NCBI GenBank assembly: GCA_964358855.1
Contig: CAYHQQ010000003.1
Span: 1 to 64,000 of the forward strand
DNA length: 64,000 nt
DNA from: UBA2396 sp038042175
Lineage (GTDB): Bacteria > Planctomycetota > Phycisphaerae > Phycisphaerales > UBA1924
Reading direction: 5' to 3'
The translations under genes and the position numbers were made by a program. How positions within the stretch are numbered: position 1 is the stretch's first letter; the number at the start of each line of letters is the position of its first letter. Shown one piece after another: positions 16,898 to 24,937 of this stretch. Below the pieces are notes generated by a model. That model did not search any database. It had not been told where the DNA came from and was given only the letters and a program-made list of their open reading frames with translations.

Positions 16898-16932
16898 AAA
16901 AAAACTCCGGGCGCGAAACTCAGCGCCCGGAG
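16898..16932 (-). terminator. Intrinsic terminator of the tetraheme cytochrome gene
   Basis: A 10-bp perfect stem (CTCCGGGCGC/GCGCCCGGAG, 16905-16914 and 16923-16932) with an 8-base loop is followed on the minus strand by seven T residues. It lies 41 bases past the tetraheme cytochrome stop. It separates that gene from the NHL-led operon. Confidence 0.9.
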
Positions 16933-16973
16933 CAATCGATCCGTGTTCGCGGCCCGAGGCGGGCCGCCTGGAC

Positions 16974-17594
16974 TTACTTGATGTGGCAAGTCAGGCAAAG
17001 GTGGCTGGACGTGTTGCTGAAGTTCAGCATGTGGTCGAAGTCACCGGCGTTGTGCACGTTGTGGCACGTGCGGCAACCCACAACATACTGCGTCGCACCG
17101 GCGGCGTCGGTCCAGGATTTCAGGCGGAGCGTGCCCCAAGGGCCCACGACCTGGTGGTTGGCATCCTGGGGATTGAAGCGAGTGCTGGAAACGGTCGGAT
17201 AGATCGCCTCATTGCCGATGGGGTGATCGTTGCTCAGGTCGGTTCCAATCAGGGCGCTGCCGGGGATGTAGCTCGAGCCAGTACGCCCGCCGAAGCTGTC
17301 CAAGGCAACCGTGCCGTCGTGGCAGGAAAGGCACAGGCGGCTCTCGCGATCCAGGTCGGCGGACGTGCCCGCCACGCCACCAAACAACGTGTAGTTCGCG
17401 GTAGAGAGGGTGTGGTTCCAGAGGCGCCCTGCGGCGGTATTCGCAAAGTGCGGGGTATGGCAGGGCTTGCAGATCTCAAAGCCCGACCACGCATAGGAGC
17501 TGAAGTCGTGGGCAGAGTTCGTGATCTGAGCCTGGGCGACGCCGCCCAAACCAGCCAGTCCAAGCATCCCGACGAGAAGAGTTGAGAGTTTCAT
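16974..17594 (-). CDS. Tetraheme c-type cytochrome
   Basis: The 206-residue secreted protein has a signal peptide (LLVGMLGLAGLGGVAQA) and four heme sites (CKPCH, CLSCH, CRTCH, CLTCH). The order of motifs (HDFS, CHTPH, LWN, CLSCHDGT, LIGTDLSNDHPIG, CxxCHNVH, LCLTCH) parallels the first part of the 562-residue cytochrome at 9975-11663, so the two are paralogues. It has its own sigma-54-type promoter (17679-17694) and its own terminator, so it may be made at a different level from the downstream operon. ATG 17594 gives the signal peptide. Confidence 0.92.
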   Translation of the reverse strand: MKLSTLLVGMLGLAGLGGVAQAQITNSAHDFSSYAWSGFEICKPCHTPHFANTAAGRLWNHTLSTANYTLFGGVAGTSADLDRESRLCLSCHDGTVALDSFGGRTGSSYIPGSALIGTDLSNDHPIGNEAIYPTVSSTRFNPQDANHQVVGPWGTLRLKSWTDAAGATQYVVGCRTCHNVHNAGDFDHMLNFSNTSSHLCLTCHIK

Positions 17595-17678
17595 GATTTT
17601 CCTTCGCCTTTCGCGAGGCCGAGGGCACAGGTCCACCCATGTGTCTTCCGGCCGGTGTTGGTTTTCATAGATCTATAC

Positions 17679-17694
17679 GGCAAGTCGCGTGCCA
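17679..17694 (-). promoter_or_regulatory. Sigma-54-type promoter of the tetraheme cytochrome gene
   Basis: The minus strand reads TGGCACG-CGAC-TTGCC, preceded by T. It matches the consensus at every position but the last. The predicted start near 17668 leaves a leader of about 74 bases. Confidence 0.82.
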
Positions 17695-17705
17695 ATCGGC
17701 ACGCG
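17686..17705. promoter_or_regulatory. Palindrome overlapping the -24 element
   Basis: An 8-bp perfect inverted repeat (CGCGTGCC-AATC-GGCACGCG) overlaps the TGGCACG of the sigma-54-type promoter. It lies between the divergent tetraheme and hexaheme genes. A regulator bound here would block sigma-54 holoenzyme, so it is a candidate operator; it may be chance in GC-rich DNA. Confidence 0.4.
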
Positions 17706-17844
17706 GGGCAAAAGTGGCCTCTGGGGGTCAAAAACAGGGGTGGGCGCCCGGGTGGTTCCCGCGGTTGGGAGGGTTGGGGCCGCCCGGAAACCAATCCGCG
17801 AGAGAGAACGTCTCGCGTGCTGAAGGCGTGCAGGAGAAGGTCCG

Positions 17845-18690
17845 ATGCCATCGCTTTCTCGAATGAGTCATCATGCCAGCGAGACCCAAATGAGTTCCCA
17901 ATTCCGGTTGTCAGCCAAGTGGTCGCTTCTGGGTGGCCTGACGGCGATTCTCGGTCTCGCATGGGTCGGAGCCCAGGCCTCTGATCGCCCGGCCAGATTG
18001 AGCGATCTCGAGTTCAGGCCGATGGGGGCACTGGCGACGCCCGGGGCACTCGTTGACGATTCGAGTTGTATCAAGTGCCACCAGTTCGAGGCGGCGGTGA
18101 GTCATCCGGTGGATGTCATGGCTACGGCCCGGAAGCCGGGTTCTCTCCCGTTGCGAAACGGCATGGTGGTGTGCTCGACCTGCCATGATGCGAGCGCCCA
18201 ACACGGCGTAACCCACGATCGAGTGGGCGTGCGGTGGGGCAAAGCCGCGACCGACGCGTGCACCCAGTGCCACCAGAACAATGCGCCTGGAACGAGGCTC
18301 TCACACGCCATCGCGGTGGGACGGGCTCATCCGGCACGCGAGATTCCCGCAACAACGCTGGGGGCCTCGCCCCGGCTCGACTCGGAAAGCACGGCCTGCA
18401 TGAGCTGTCATGACGGGGCCGTCGCGAGCGAGGCCGGCTGGCACGCCGCCGCAAGGGCGATTTCAGGGGGCCCGACGGATCACCCGATTGGAGTGCCGCT
18501 GCGAGCGTCGAGCCGCAAGTCCAAAAGCGACTTCAAGCTGGCCGACCCGGGCCGACTGGATCGTCGGATCAAGCTCGTCCAGGGCAACCTGAGCTGCGGA
18601 ACGTGCCACAGCGCCTACTCGAGCGAGCGGGCGCAGTTGGTCATGAACAATCAAGGAAGCGAGCTCTGCCTGAACTGTCACAAGCAGTGA
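17845..18690 (+). CDS. Hexaheme c-type cytochrome
   Basis: The 281-residue protein has a membrane/signal segment (WSLLGGLTAILGLAWVGAQA) and six CXXCH sites (CIKCH, CSTCH, CTQCH, CMSCH, CGTCH, CLNCH). The CMSCHDG...DHPIG stretch echoes the CLSCHDG...DHPIG module of the two other cytochromes. AGGAGAAGG five bases before ATG 17845 supports that start, although it gives a long pre-signal segment; ATG 17890 is an alternative. It is transcribed away from the tetraheme gene and is followed by the CcmC/CcmD pair. I did not find a sigma-54-type site in front of it. Confidence 0.88.
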   Translation: MPSLSRMSHHASETQMSSQFRLSAKWSLLGGLTAILGLAWVGAQASDRPARLSDLEFRPMGALATPGALVDDSSCIKCHQFEAAVSHPVDVMATARKPGSLPLRNGMVVCSTCHDASAQHGVTHDRVGVRWGKAATDACTQCHQNNAPGTRLSHAIAVGRAHPAREIPATTLGASPRLDSESTACMSCHDGAVASEAGWHAAARAISGGPTDHPIGVPLRASSRKSKSDFKLADPGRLDRRIKLVQGNLSCGTCHSAYSSERAQLVMNNQGSELCLNCHKQ

Positions 18691-18818
18691 GCGGGCTTTC
18701 TCATTCGTGAGAGAGACGGCCCCGGGGGCTTCCCAGACTTGATACACCAGACTGGCCGCTCGGGCGCCCGACCACGGTTTGTGCCGCGGAAATTGCTATG
18801 ACGTGGGGTGCATTCCCC

Positions 18819-18834
18819 TGGCACCTTTCTTGCA
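18819..18834 (+). promoter_or_regulatory. Sigma-54-type promoter of the CcmC-like gene
   Basis: The sequence TGGCACC-TTTC-TTGCA, preceded by C, matches the -24/-12 consensus with correct spacing. The predicted start is near 18845. This rules out the longer open frame beginning at 18798 and supports the ATG at 18924. Confidence 0.82.
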
Positions 18835-18923
18835 AGGAGTATTCGCATTCGGCGGTGCGCGCCGACGGATTTGGATTGGACGAGGCGGCGGGATCGTCCT
18901 TGGTTTGGACGTTGAGGGTGCCC

Positions 18924-19607
18924 ATGGATCGATGGAGCAAATGGGCGACGTACGCGTACTGGGGGCTGACGCTCCTGGTGCTGGCGTACGGCTCGAGCCG
19001 AGTGATCCAGGCTCCCGTTGACCAGGTCGCGGGCCCTATCCAGAAACTGATTTACCTCCATCTGCCGGTGGCGGCCAACGCCTTTCTGGCGGCTCTGGTG
19101 GTTTGTATCGCGAGCGTGGGGTACATCGGAGGACGCCGAAAGGTGTGGGACGATCTGGCCCACGCGGCGGCGACGGTGACCACACTGAACGGGTCGGTGC
19201 TTCTGCTGACGGGCGTGTTCTGGGCGAAGGTCGCGTGGGGCCAATGGTGGGTCTGGAGCCCCAGGCTTTCGTTCAGCCTGATCCTGTGGCTGCTTTACGT
19301 GGTGTATCTCGCGGTTCGCCTTCGGATCCATTCGCCGCAGAAGCGTGCGGTGGTGGGCGCGGTCTATGGCATTGTGGCGTTTCTGGACGTGCCGATGCTG
19401 TACCTGTCGATGAAGCTGCTGCCCGACGTGCATCCGACAGTGACGGGACTGACGCGGGAGATGCTGCCGACGCTTTGGATCTGGTTCGCGGGGGTCACGC
19501 TGCTCTCGTGCGGGATCATGGGGGCACGATTCGCGCTGGGTCGCGCCCAGAGTGGGGAAGTGAAAACCTTGCCCGGCGAGCCGGGACTTGGGGGAATGGC
19601 ATGTTGA
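18924..19607 (+). CDS. ccmC: CcmC-like heme exporter/handling membrane protein
   Basis: The 227-residue protein has about six membrane helices and the layout of the CcmC/CcsA superfamily, which presents heme at the outer membrane face for cytochrome c maturation. The tryptophan-rich motif reads WGQWWVWSPRLSFSLILWLLY, where classical CcmC has WGxWWxWDxR, so the acidic residue is Ser here. Histidines near the first outer loop (IYLHLPVA) and the later one (LLPDVHPTV) are retained. A CcmD-like small gene overlaps its end. Other Ccm proteins are not visible, and the window has System II genes elsewhere, so its partner apparatus is unclear. Confidence 0.85.
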   Translation: MDRWSKWATYAYWGLTLLVLAYGSSRVIQAPVDQVAGPIQKLIYLHLPVAANAFLAALVVCIASVGYIGGRRKVWDDLAHAAATVTTLNGSVLLLTGVFWAKVAWGQWWVWSPRLSFSLILWLLYVVYLAVRLRIHSPQKRAVVGAVYGIVAFLDVPMLYLSMKLLPDVHPTVTGLTREMLPTLWIWFAGVTLLSCGIMGARFALGRAQSGEVKTLPGEPGLGGMAC

Positions 19608-19807
19608 CCGACTCAAACGCGACGTTCGTGGCGTACGCCGCCAGCCTGATGCTGATGTTGGGATACGCGCTGTCGGTTTTCGTTTCACTCGGACGGGCGC
19701 GTCGAGCGAGGCGAGTTCCCCTGGCACCAGCCAGGCCCTTGGTGCGAAAGGAAGTGGCGGCGGCCGAGATCAAGCCGCCCGGCAGGGTCAGAGCTTCTTC
19801 GCGGTGA
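19601..19807 (+). CDS. CcmD-like small membrane protein
   Basis: This 68-residue protein overlaps the ccmC stop by seven bases. It has one membrane helix (FVAYAASLMLMLGYALSVFVSL) followed by a basic stretch (GRARRARR). This is the plan of CcmD, which assists heme release by CcmC and CcmAB. Sequence similarity in this family is weak, so the call rests on size, topology and position. Its last 20 bases overlap the convergent lipoprotein gene. Confidence 0.65.
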   Translation: MLTDSNATFVAYAASLMLMLGYALSVFVSLGRARRARRVPLAPARPLVRKEVAAAEIKPPGRVRASSR

Positions 19808-20405
19808 GCAGCATCGCCTGGAAGTCCTTGGCGGCGGCGGCCACCGACTCGGCGGGACCGGTCATCTTGATGAACAGCAACCCCTCGGGAGCTTCGACAA
19901 TCGCGCCGCGGATGGTCCAGTTCTCCTTCGGGAGCGTGTCGCCCATGCCCGCGAATGTGCCGGTCATCTCCACGACGCTGATCTTGAGCCCGTTGACTGT
20001 CTGGGACTCGGTCTTACCGGGCACGGGCTGTCCCTTGGCGTCGCGGACCTGACCGGCCCAGCGGGCGACATTCTCCTCGACGGTTCCACCGGCGGTCGAG
20101 AAGACCACGAGGCACACCTTGGCCGGATCGCCCGAGGCGTCGGGAACCTGTGCCTCAGCGAGGCGCATCTGGTTGGCCGGCGGGTTGCGCTTCCAAGCGG
20201 GCGGAAGGGTCATCGCGACGCCGGTTGCGGAGACTGTTGAGTCGGACTGATCTGTCGGCGCGACCGCGGCCCCCTTGGGTGGCGCGGCCGCCGGACCCGC
20301 GGCCGGCCTGGGGGAGGAAAGGGGCGGCTGGGGCTTCTTGTCGTCGCACCCGACGGAAGCGACGCAGGCGGCAACGCACAGGATTCCGAGGAAGCGAGTG
20401 ATCAT
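19788..20405 (-). CDS. Lipoprotein of unknown function
   Basis: The 205-residue protein has a lipoprotein signal (LGILCVAACVASVGC), a proline/alanine-rich linker to about residue 55, and then a compact domain. That domain contains LPPAWKRNPP, a strand-rich middle (VCLVVFSTAGGTVEENVARWAGQV as two pieces) and a C-terminal helix (ESVAAAAKDFQAML). I do not recognise a named family. The amphipathic pattern suggests an extracytoplasmic alpha/beta domain. Its tail overlaps the ccmD-like gene in convergent orientation. Confidence 0.7.
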   Translation of the reverse strand: MITRFLGILCVAACVASVGCDDKKPQPPLSSPRPAAGPAAAPPKGAAVAPTDQSDSTVSATGVAMTLPPAWKRNPPANQMRLAEAQVPDASGDPAKVCLVVFSTAGGTVEENVARWAGQVRDAKGQPVPGKTESQTVNGLKISVVEMTGTFAGMGDTLPKENWTIRGAIVEAPEGLLFIKMTGPAESVAAAAKDFQAMLLTAKKL

Positions 20406-20525
20406 GCTCTATCGTACCCACCTGCGTGCGGTCGCACGAGCCGGCACGGATTGGCCGTGAGTGCCACTCGGGCCGGTTCTATGATGGATGCCTGTGTCTC
20501 GCGGGTCATCTCTGAGGATCGAATC

Positions 20526-22442
20526 ATGTCGGAACCGTCACAATCAGCTCCGGCCAGCCGCGACGGCGACGCTTCGTTTGGGGCGATGGTGATGGCTCTG
20601 GCGACCCCCTGCGCGTTGTTGGATCGATCGGGCCGGGTCGAGATGGCGAACGCCGCCTGGGAATCGCACCAGAAACGTTTGGCGCCGATCGGAGGGAATC
20701 TGGTCGATGCGTTCGCAACCGTGGGGGGGGGAGAGCCGGCGGCACGGGGTCTTCGCGACCTGATCGCGGGCGACGGCTCTCAGTTTGCCTGTGATCTGTG
20801 CGTTGACGAGGCGAACGACGTCTGGATCAGGCTGTTCGCGTCCCGGGATCCCGGCGGCGCAACCCTGGTTCTTCTCGTCGACGCCGTCGACCGCACGTCG
20901 ATCCGCTCGCGCAACGACAGCGAGCGTCGGCTACAGCTCATCGTCGAGTCGGCGATGGACGGGATTGTGACCATCGACGAGAGCCAGCGGATCGTGATGT
21001 TCAACGCGGCCGCCGAGCGCATCTTCGGCGTTGCGGCGAGCGAGGCGCTGGGCGGGACGCTCACGCGGTTCCTGCCCCATCGCCATCGCGCGTCGCACGC
21101 CTCGCACGTGCAGGCCTTCGGGAAGACCGGAGTCTCGAGCCGTTCGATGGGCAATCTGGGCACGATCAGCGGGGTGCACGCCGACGGAACCGAGTTTCCC
21201 ATCGAGGCGTCGATCTCCCAGGCGGTGGTGGGATCGCACCGGTACTACACCGTGATTCTTCGCGACGTTTCGGAGCGACGGCGGCTGGAGTCCCAGCTTC
21301 TGCAGGCGCAGAAGATGGAGGGTGTGGGGCGTCTGGCGGGCGGAATCGCGCACGACTTCAACAACCTCCTGATGGCGATTTTCAACTACCTGACGCTGGC
21401 GTCGCGGCGTCTTGGACCCGAGCACCCGGTGAGCGCTTCGATCGCCCACGCCCAGCGTGCGGCCGAGCGTGCGGCGGATCTGACGCGGCAACTTTTGACG
21501 TTTGCCCGCAAGCAGACCGTGGCCCACCGGGTGGTCTGTCCCCGCGACGTGGCGGCGGGTCTCTTGTCGATGCTCCGCAGGCTGATCGGCGAGGGCGTGA
21601 CGCTTCGAGTCGCCCTCGACGAGTCCACCGGCAACGTCCGCGCCGACGCCGCGCAGCTCGAGCAGGTGCTGGTGAATCTGACGATCAACGCCCGCGACGC
21701 CATGCCCGCGGGCGGCACGCTGACCATCGAGACCCGCAACGAGACGCTCGACGAGAGCTACTGCCGCAACCGGCTGGGCGCCGCTCCGGGCGAGCACGTG
21801 CTCATCGCCGTGTCGGACACGGGAACCGGCATGACCCCCGAGGTGCTGGCCCGGATTTTCGAGCCATTCTTCACCACCAAGCCCGTGGGCAAGGGAACCG
21901 GGCTCGGCCTGGCGACGTGCCAGGGCATCGTGAAGCAGAGCGGGGGGCACATCGACGTGCGCAGCGAGCCGGAGCGGGGCACGTCCATCCGCGTGTTTCT
22001 TCCGCGCGTGCGATCGGAGGTGTCGCAGAGCGTCGACGCGAGCACGACCAAGGCCCCCCCGGGCGGGACCGAGACGATCCTGCTCGTGGAGGACAGCGCG
22101 CTGGTTCGCGAGCTTGTGAGCGAGGAGCTGCGCGACGCGGGCTACGCCGTCCTCAGCGCAGCGTCGGGCCCCGAGGCGCTCCGCCTGATGGAGATCGACG
22201 GGCGACCGATCGATCTTCTGCTCACGGACGTCGTCATGCCCGAGATGAGCGGGGTGAGGCTGGCGGAGCTGGTGCTCGCCACACAGTCTCCGGCGGTGCT
22301 CTACATGTCGGGGCACGCAGAAGAATCGCTGTCCCAGTACGGGCTCGATCCCGCGCTGGTCGCGTTCATCGCCAAGCCGTTCGCGGGCGACACGCTCCTG
22401 CACAGGATCCGAGCCCTGCTGCGCAACGCGCCCCCCGCGTGA
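20526..22442 (+). CDS. Hybrid PAS sensor histidine kinase with receiver
   Basis: The 638-residue cytoplasmic protein has two PAS-like sensor regions (about 20-125 and 135-250). A HisKA domain follows with His276 in GIAHDFNNLL. A full ATPase domain has N box NLTINARDAMP, G1 DTGTGMTP, FEPFFTTK and G2 GKGTGLGLA. A C-terminal receiver has acceptor Asp in LLLTDVVMPEMSG. There is no membrane segment. It is the only complete kinase near the orphan NtrC-type regulator and the ATPase-less sensor, so it could feed that pathway, but it lies 11 kb away. ATG 20526 follows GAGGATC; 25 upstream codons are open but not domain-like. Confidence 0.9.
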   Translation: MSEPSQSAPASRDGDASFGAMVMALATPCALLDRSGRVEMANAAWESHQKRLAPIGGNLVDAFATVGGGEPAARGLRDLIAGDGSQFACDLCVDEANDVWIRLFASRDPGGATLVLLVDAVDRTSIRSRNDSERRLQLIVESAMDGIVTIDESQRIVMFNAAAERIFGVAASEALGGTLTRFLPHRHRASHASHVQAFGKTGVSSRSMGNLGTISGVHADGTEFPIEASISQAVVGSHRYYTVILRDVSERRRLESQLLQAQKMEGVGRLAGGIAHDFNNLLMAIFNYLTLASRRLGPEHPVSASIAHAQRAAERAADLTRQLLTFARKQTVAHRVVCPRDVAAGLLSMLRRLIGEGVTLRVALDESTGNVRADAAQLEQVLVNLTINARDAMPAGGTLTIETRNETLDESYCRNRLGAAPGEHVLIAVSDTGTGMTPEVLARIFEPFFTTKPVGKGTGLGLATCQGIVKQSGGHIDVRSEPERGTSIRVFLPRVRSEVSQSVDASTTKAPPGGTETILLVEDSALVRELVSEELRDAGYAVLSAASGPEALRLMEIDGRPIDLLLTDVVMPEMSGVRLAELVLATQSPAVLYMSGHAEESLSQYGLDPALVAFIAKPFAGDTLLHRIRALLRNAPPA

Positions 22443-22486
22443 GGCCGGCCCCGGACAAATCCGGCAAATGACAGGTCGACGAGGGG

Positions 22487-24937
22487 TCAGCGACCCGATG
22501 CGGGCTGGTCGCGCTGGGGGCGGAGCCGAAGCACGGTCAACGAGCGAGCCGGAAACTCGTGGACAAACGACGCGCCGACGCCCGTGAGCCGTGCGCGACG
22601 CGGGGCGATCCGCTCCGGGGCTTCAAACGTGTTCTCGTCGTTGAATCCACTCGACGTCAGGACGATCGACTCTCCGACGGGGTCGAGTTGCTCGCCCGAG
22701 TCGATCACGATCCGGACAGGCGCGGCCGTCTCCATCCCGTTGACGATCTTCACGACGATCTCGCCCGTCGCCGCCACGCGGCCCGCCACACCCGTGAACG
22801 CGGGCATGGATCGCTCCTGAACCTCCTGGATGAGCCGGCCATCGAGGGAGCAACGGATGGAGTTGCCCGCGAGCTCGATCGTGATGTCGTGCCAGCGTCC
22901 GGTTTCCACCGCGCCCGCGACGTGCTCGCCCACGCCGAACTTGGAGGCGCCACTGGTCTTCTCGACGGCGTGCTGGCGATTGCCCCACCCGCCGATGTTC
23001 CACCACGTGCAGTTGTCGGCGCCGGGCGCGCGGAAAAGGATCAGGAACCCTTCGTCTCCGGCGATCTTGCGGGCCTTGAGGCGCACGGTGTAATCCACCG
23101 CGTCGCGCAGCGCCGGCCAGTCGAGCAGCGCAACCTCCTTCTCGCCCTGCGCGCTCTGGCGGTACGCGCCGTCCACGACCTTCCACTCGCCGCTCGCCGG
23201 CTTCCAGCCCTGGGTACTTCGAGCAAAGTCCGAGGAGTAGACGGCCTTGCCCCCGCTCTCGACCACGATGTCCTTGAACTCGGCCTGCGTCCGCCATGTG
23301 CCCAGTCCGATCCCGCCCCGCAGCGCGACGGGCTTGGCCTCGATGCGAGGAATGTCGACGGGCAGGAGCGTGTCGGGGCGATGGGCTGCGAAGAGCGCCT
23401 GCACGTGGTACGAGGGCGTGCCGTAGCTTCTTGCGCCGTCGAACACCATTATGTCCGGGTTCCACTTGCGATCCTTTGCGTGGACGAACATGGGGGCGTA
23501 CGACGACATCGCGACCAGATCGCTGTTGCGCTCCATGCCTGTCATGAACGCGGCCTCGCCCAGGGCCGCCGCGAGATTCCCCGTGCCGCACCCCTGGGTG
23601 ACGGCGTACTCGCCGACGTAGACCCTGGGCCCCGTGCGCGGGGCCTTGTCGTAGAGGTTCGCGTTGGACCAGAACCACTCGGGCGAGTTGTAGTAGTGGT
23701 CGTCGACCAGCTCCATCTCCATGTCGACGCGCGTGTTGGAGATCGTGATGATCTCCGGGTAGGCCTTCTTGATGGCGTCGTAGAAGACCTTGTAACGCTC
23801 GGCGTAGACCGCCCGAGTGCCGCCAAAGCCGGTCCACATGCCGTTCTCGTTGCCGATCTCGACGTACTTGAGCTTGAACGACGCGGGGTGTCCGTTGGCG
23901 GCCCGCACGGCGCCCCAGCGTGTGTCGACGCCTCCGTTGGCGTACTCGATGGCGTCGAGGCAGTCCTGGACCCAGGGGCCGAGCTTGTCCATCGCAACGA
24001 TTTCTTTGTGCGAGAGCCCGCAGTTCACGACGAACATCGGGTCGGCGTGCAGGTCCTCGCACCACTGGAGGTACTCGTGATAGCCCAGCCCGTCGCTGGA
24101 CCAGTAGTTCCAGGTCGCGTTGAGATGCCCGGGCCTTTCGCCGATGTCGCCCAGCGTGTCCTTCCATCGGAAGGCGTCCTTGAGGAGGTCGCCGCCCTCG
24201 ACGTAGCACCCGCCGGGAAACCGCACGAAGTTGGGAGAGAGCCCGCTCACGAGCTCGCCCAGATCGCGCCGCATGCCCAGTGGGCGATCCTTCCATGTGT
24301 GCACGGGGGACAGCGAGACGGTGTCGAACCAGATCGACCCCTTGCCGCCGCACACGATGGCCAGAGTGCCGGCGTCGACATCCCGCGTCACTTTCAGCTC
24401 GACCTCGAATCGCTTCCAATCTCCCGTCAGCCCTTTGATCGATTGCTCCGCAACGGCGAGGGCGCCCTTGTCTCGCAGTGCGACGGTGAGCGCGCCATCA
24501 ACTGCTCCCTCGACGCGCGCGTCAAACCGAAGCCTGTAGGACTCTCCCGCCAGCAATGACATTCCCCAGAAGCCCTCGTTGACGATCGTCGCGGGCGCTC
24601 CGTCGAGCACGACCCGCAGGGCGCGCGGCGCCGTGGAGTTCTGTGGGCGGGCGGTGTCGATCGTGAGTCCGGGCTTCGTGGCGCCGGCGGTCGCGAGGGC
24701 GGACCAGCCCGGCACCTCCCCTCCCGGACCTGTCGGCTCCTCGAAAGACCGGTTGCGAACAAGCTCGCTGTACAGGCCGCCGTCGCCCGCGTGGTTTATC
24801 TCCTCGAAGAAAATGCCGTAGAGCGAAGCGGGGATCTTGTGCGCGGGCTTGCCCGCGTGGATGGTGAGGGATGGGGGTTCGCCGCCCGCGAGAGACGCAA
24901 GGGACGAGAGCACGATCGCGCAGGGGGTGAGTTTCAT
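22487..24937 (-). CDS. GH51-type alpha-L-arabinofuranosidase, secreted
   Basis: This enzyme releases L-arabinofuranose from arabinan or arabinoxylan. The 816-residue protein has a signal peptide (AIVLSSLASLAGG), an N-terminal carbohydrate-binding-like sandwich (about 60-205), and a TIM barrel. The acid/base Glu is at about 364 in EIGNENG and the probable nucleophile Glu at about 443 in VYVGEYAV. A laminin/DUF1080-like sandwich (about 560-720) lies between the barrel and the C-terminal arabinofuranosidase domain. That insertion is unusual and may bind polymer. The start overlaps the permease stop as ATGA, so hydrolase and transporter share a transcript. Confidence 0.9.
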   Translation of the reverse strand: MKLTPCAIVLSSLASLAGGEPPSLTIHAGKPAHKIPASLYGIFFEEINHAGDGGLYSELVRNRSFEEPTGPGGEVPGWSALATAGATKPGLTIDTARPQNSTAPRALRVVLDGAPATIVNEGFWGMSLLAGESYRLRFDARVEGAVDGALTVALRDKGALAVAEQSIKGLTGDWKRFEVELKVTRDVDAGTLAIVCGGKGSIWFDTVSLSPVHTWKDRPLGMRRDLGELVSGLSPNFVRFPGGCYVEGGDLLKDAFRWKDTLGDIGERPGHLNATWNYWSSDGLGYHEYLQWCEDLHADPMFVVNCGLSHKEIVAMDKLGPWVQDCLDAIEYANGGVDTRWGAVRAANGHPASFKLKYVEIGNENGMWTGFGGTRAVYAERYKVFYDAIKKAYPEIITISNTRVDMEMELVDDHYYNSPEWFWSNANLYDKAPRTGPRVYVGEYAVTQGCGTGNLAAALGEAAFMTGMERNSDLVAMSSYAPMFVHAKDRKWNPDIMVFDGARSYGTPSYHVQALFAAHRPDTLLPVDIPRIEAKPVALRGGIGLGTWRTQAEFKDIVVESGGKAVYSSDFARSTQGWKPASGEWKVVDGAYRQSAQGEKEVALLDWPALRDAVDYTVRLKARKIAGDEGFLILFRAPGADNCTWWNIGGWGNRQHAVEKTSGASKFGVGEHVAGAVETGRWHDITIELAGNSIRCSLDGRLIQEVQERSMPAFTGVAGRVAATGEIVVKIVNGMETAAPVRIVIDSGEQLDPVGESIVLTSSGFNDENTFEAPERIAPRRARLTGVGASFVHEFPARSLTVLRLRPQRDQPASGR

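Noticed and set aside
17698..17714. Possible plus-strand sigma-54 site CGGCACGCGGGGCAA before the hexaheme gene
   Set aside because: The GC falls two bases too close to the GG, so the fixed spacing of the -24/-12 elements is not met.
20433..20452. GGCACGGATTGGCC as a sigma-54 site before the hybrid kinase
   Set aside because: Spacing off by one and no TTGC.
22450..22470. Terminator between the hybrid kinase and GH51 genes
   Set aside because: Only a 5-bp stem (CCGGA/TCCGG) without a T-run; too weak to call.
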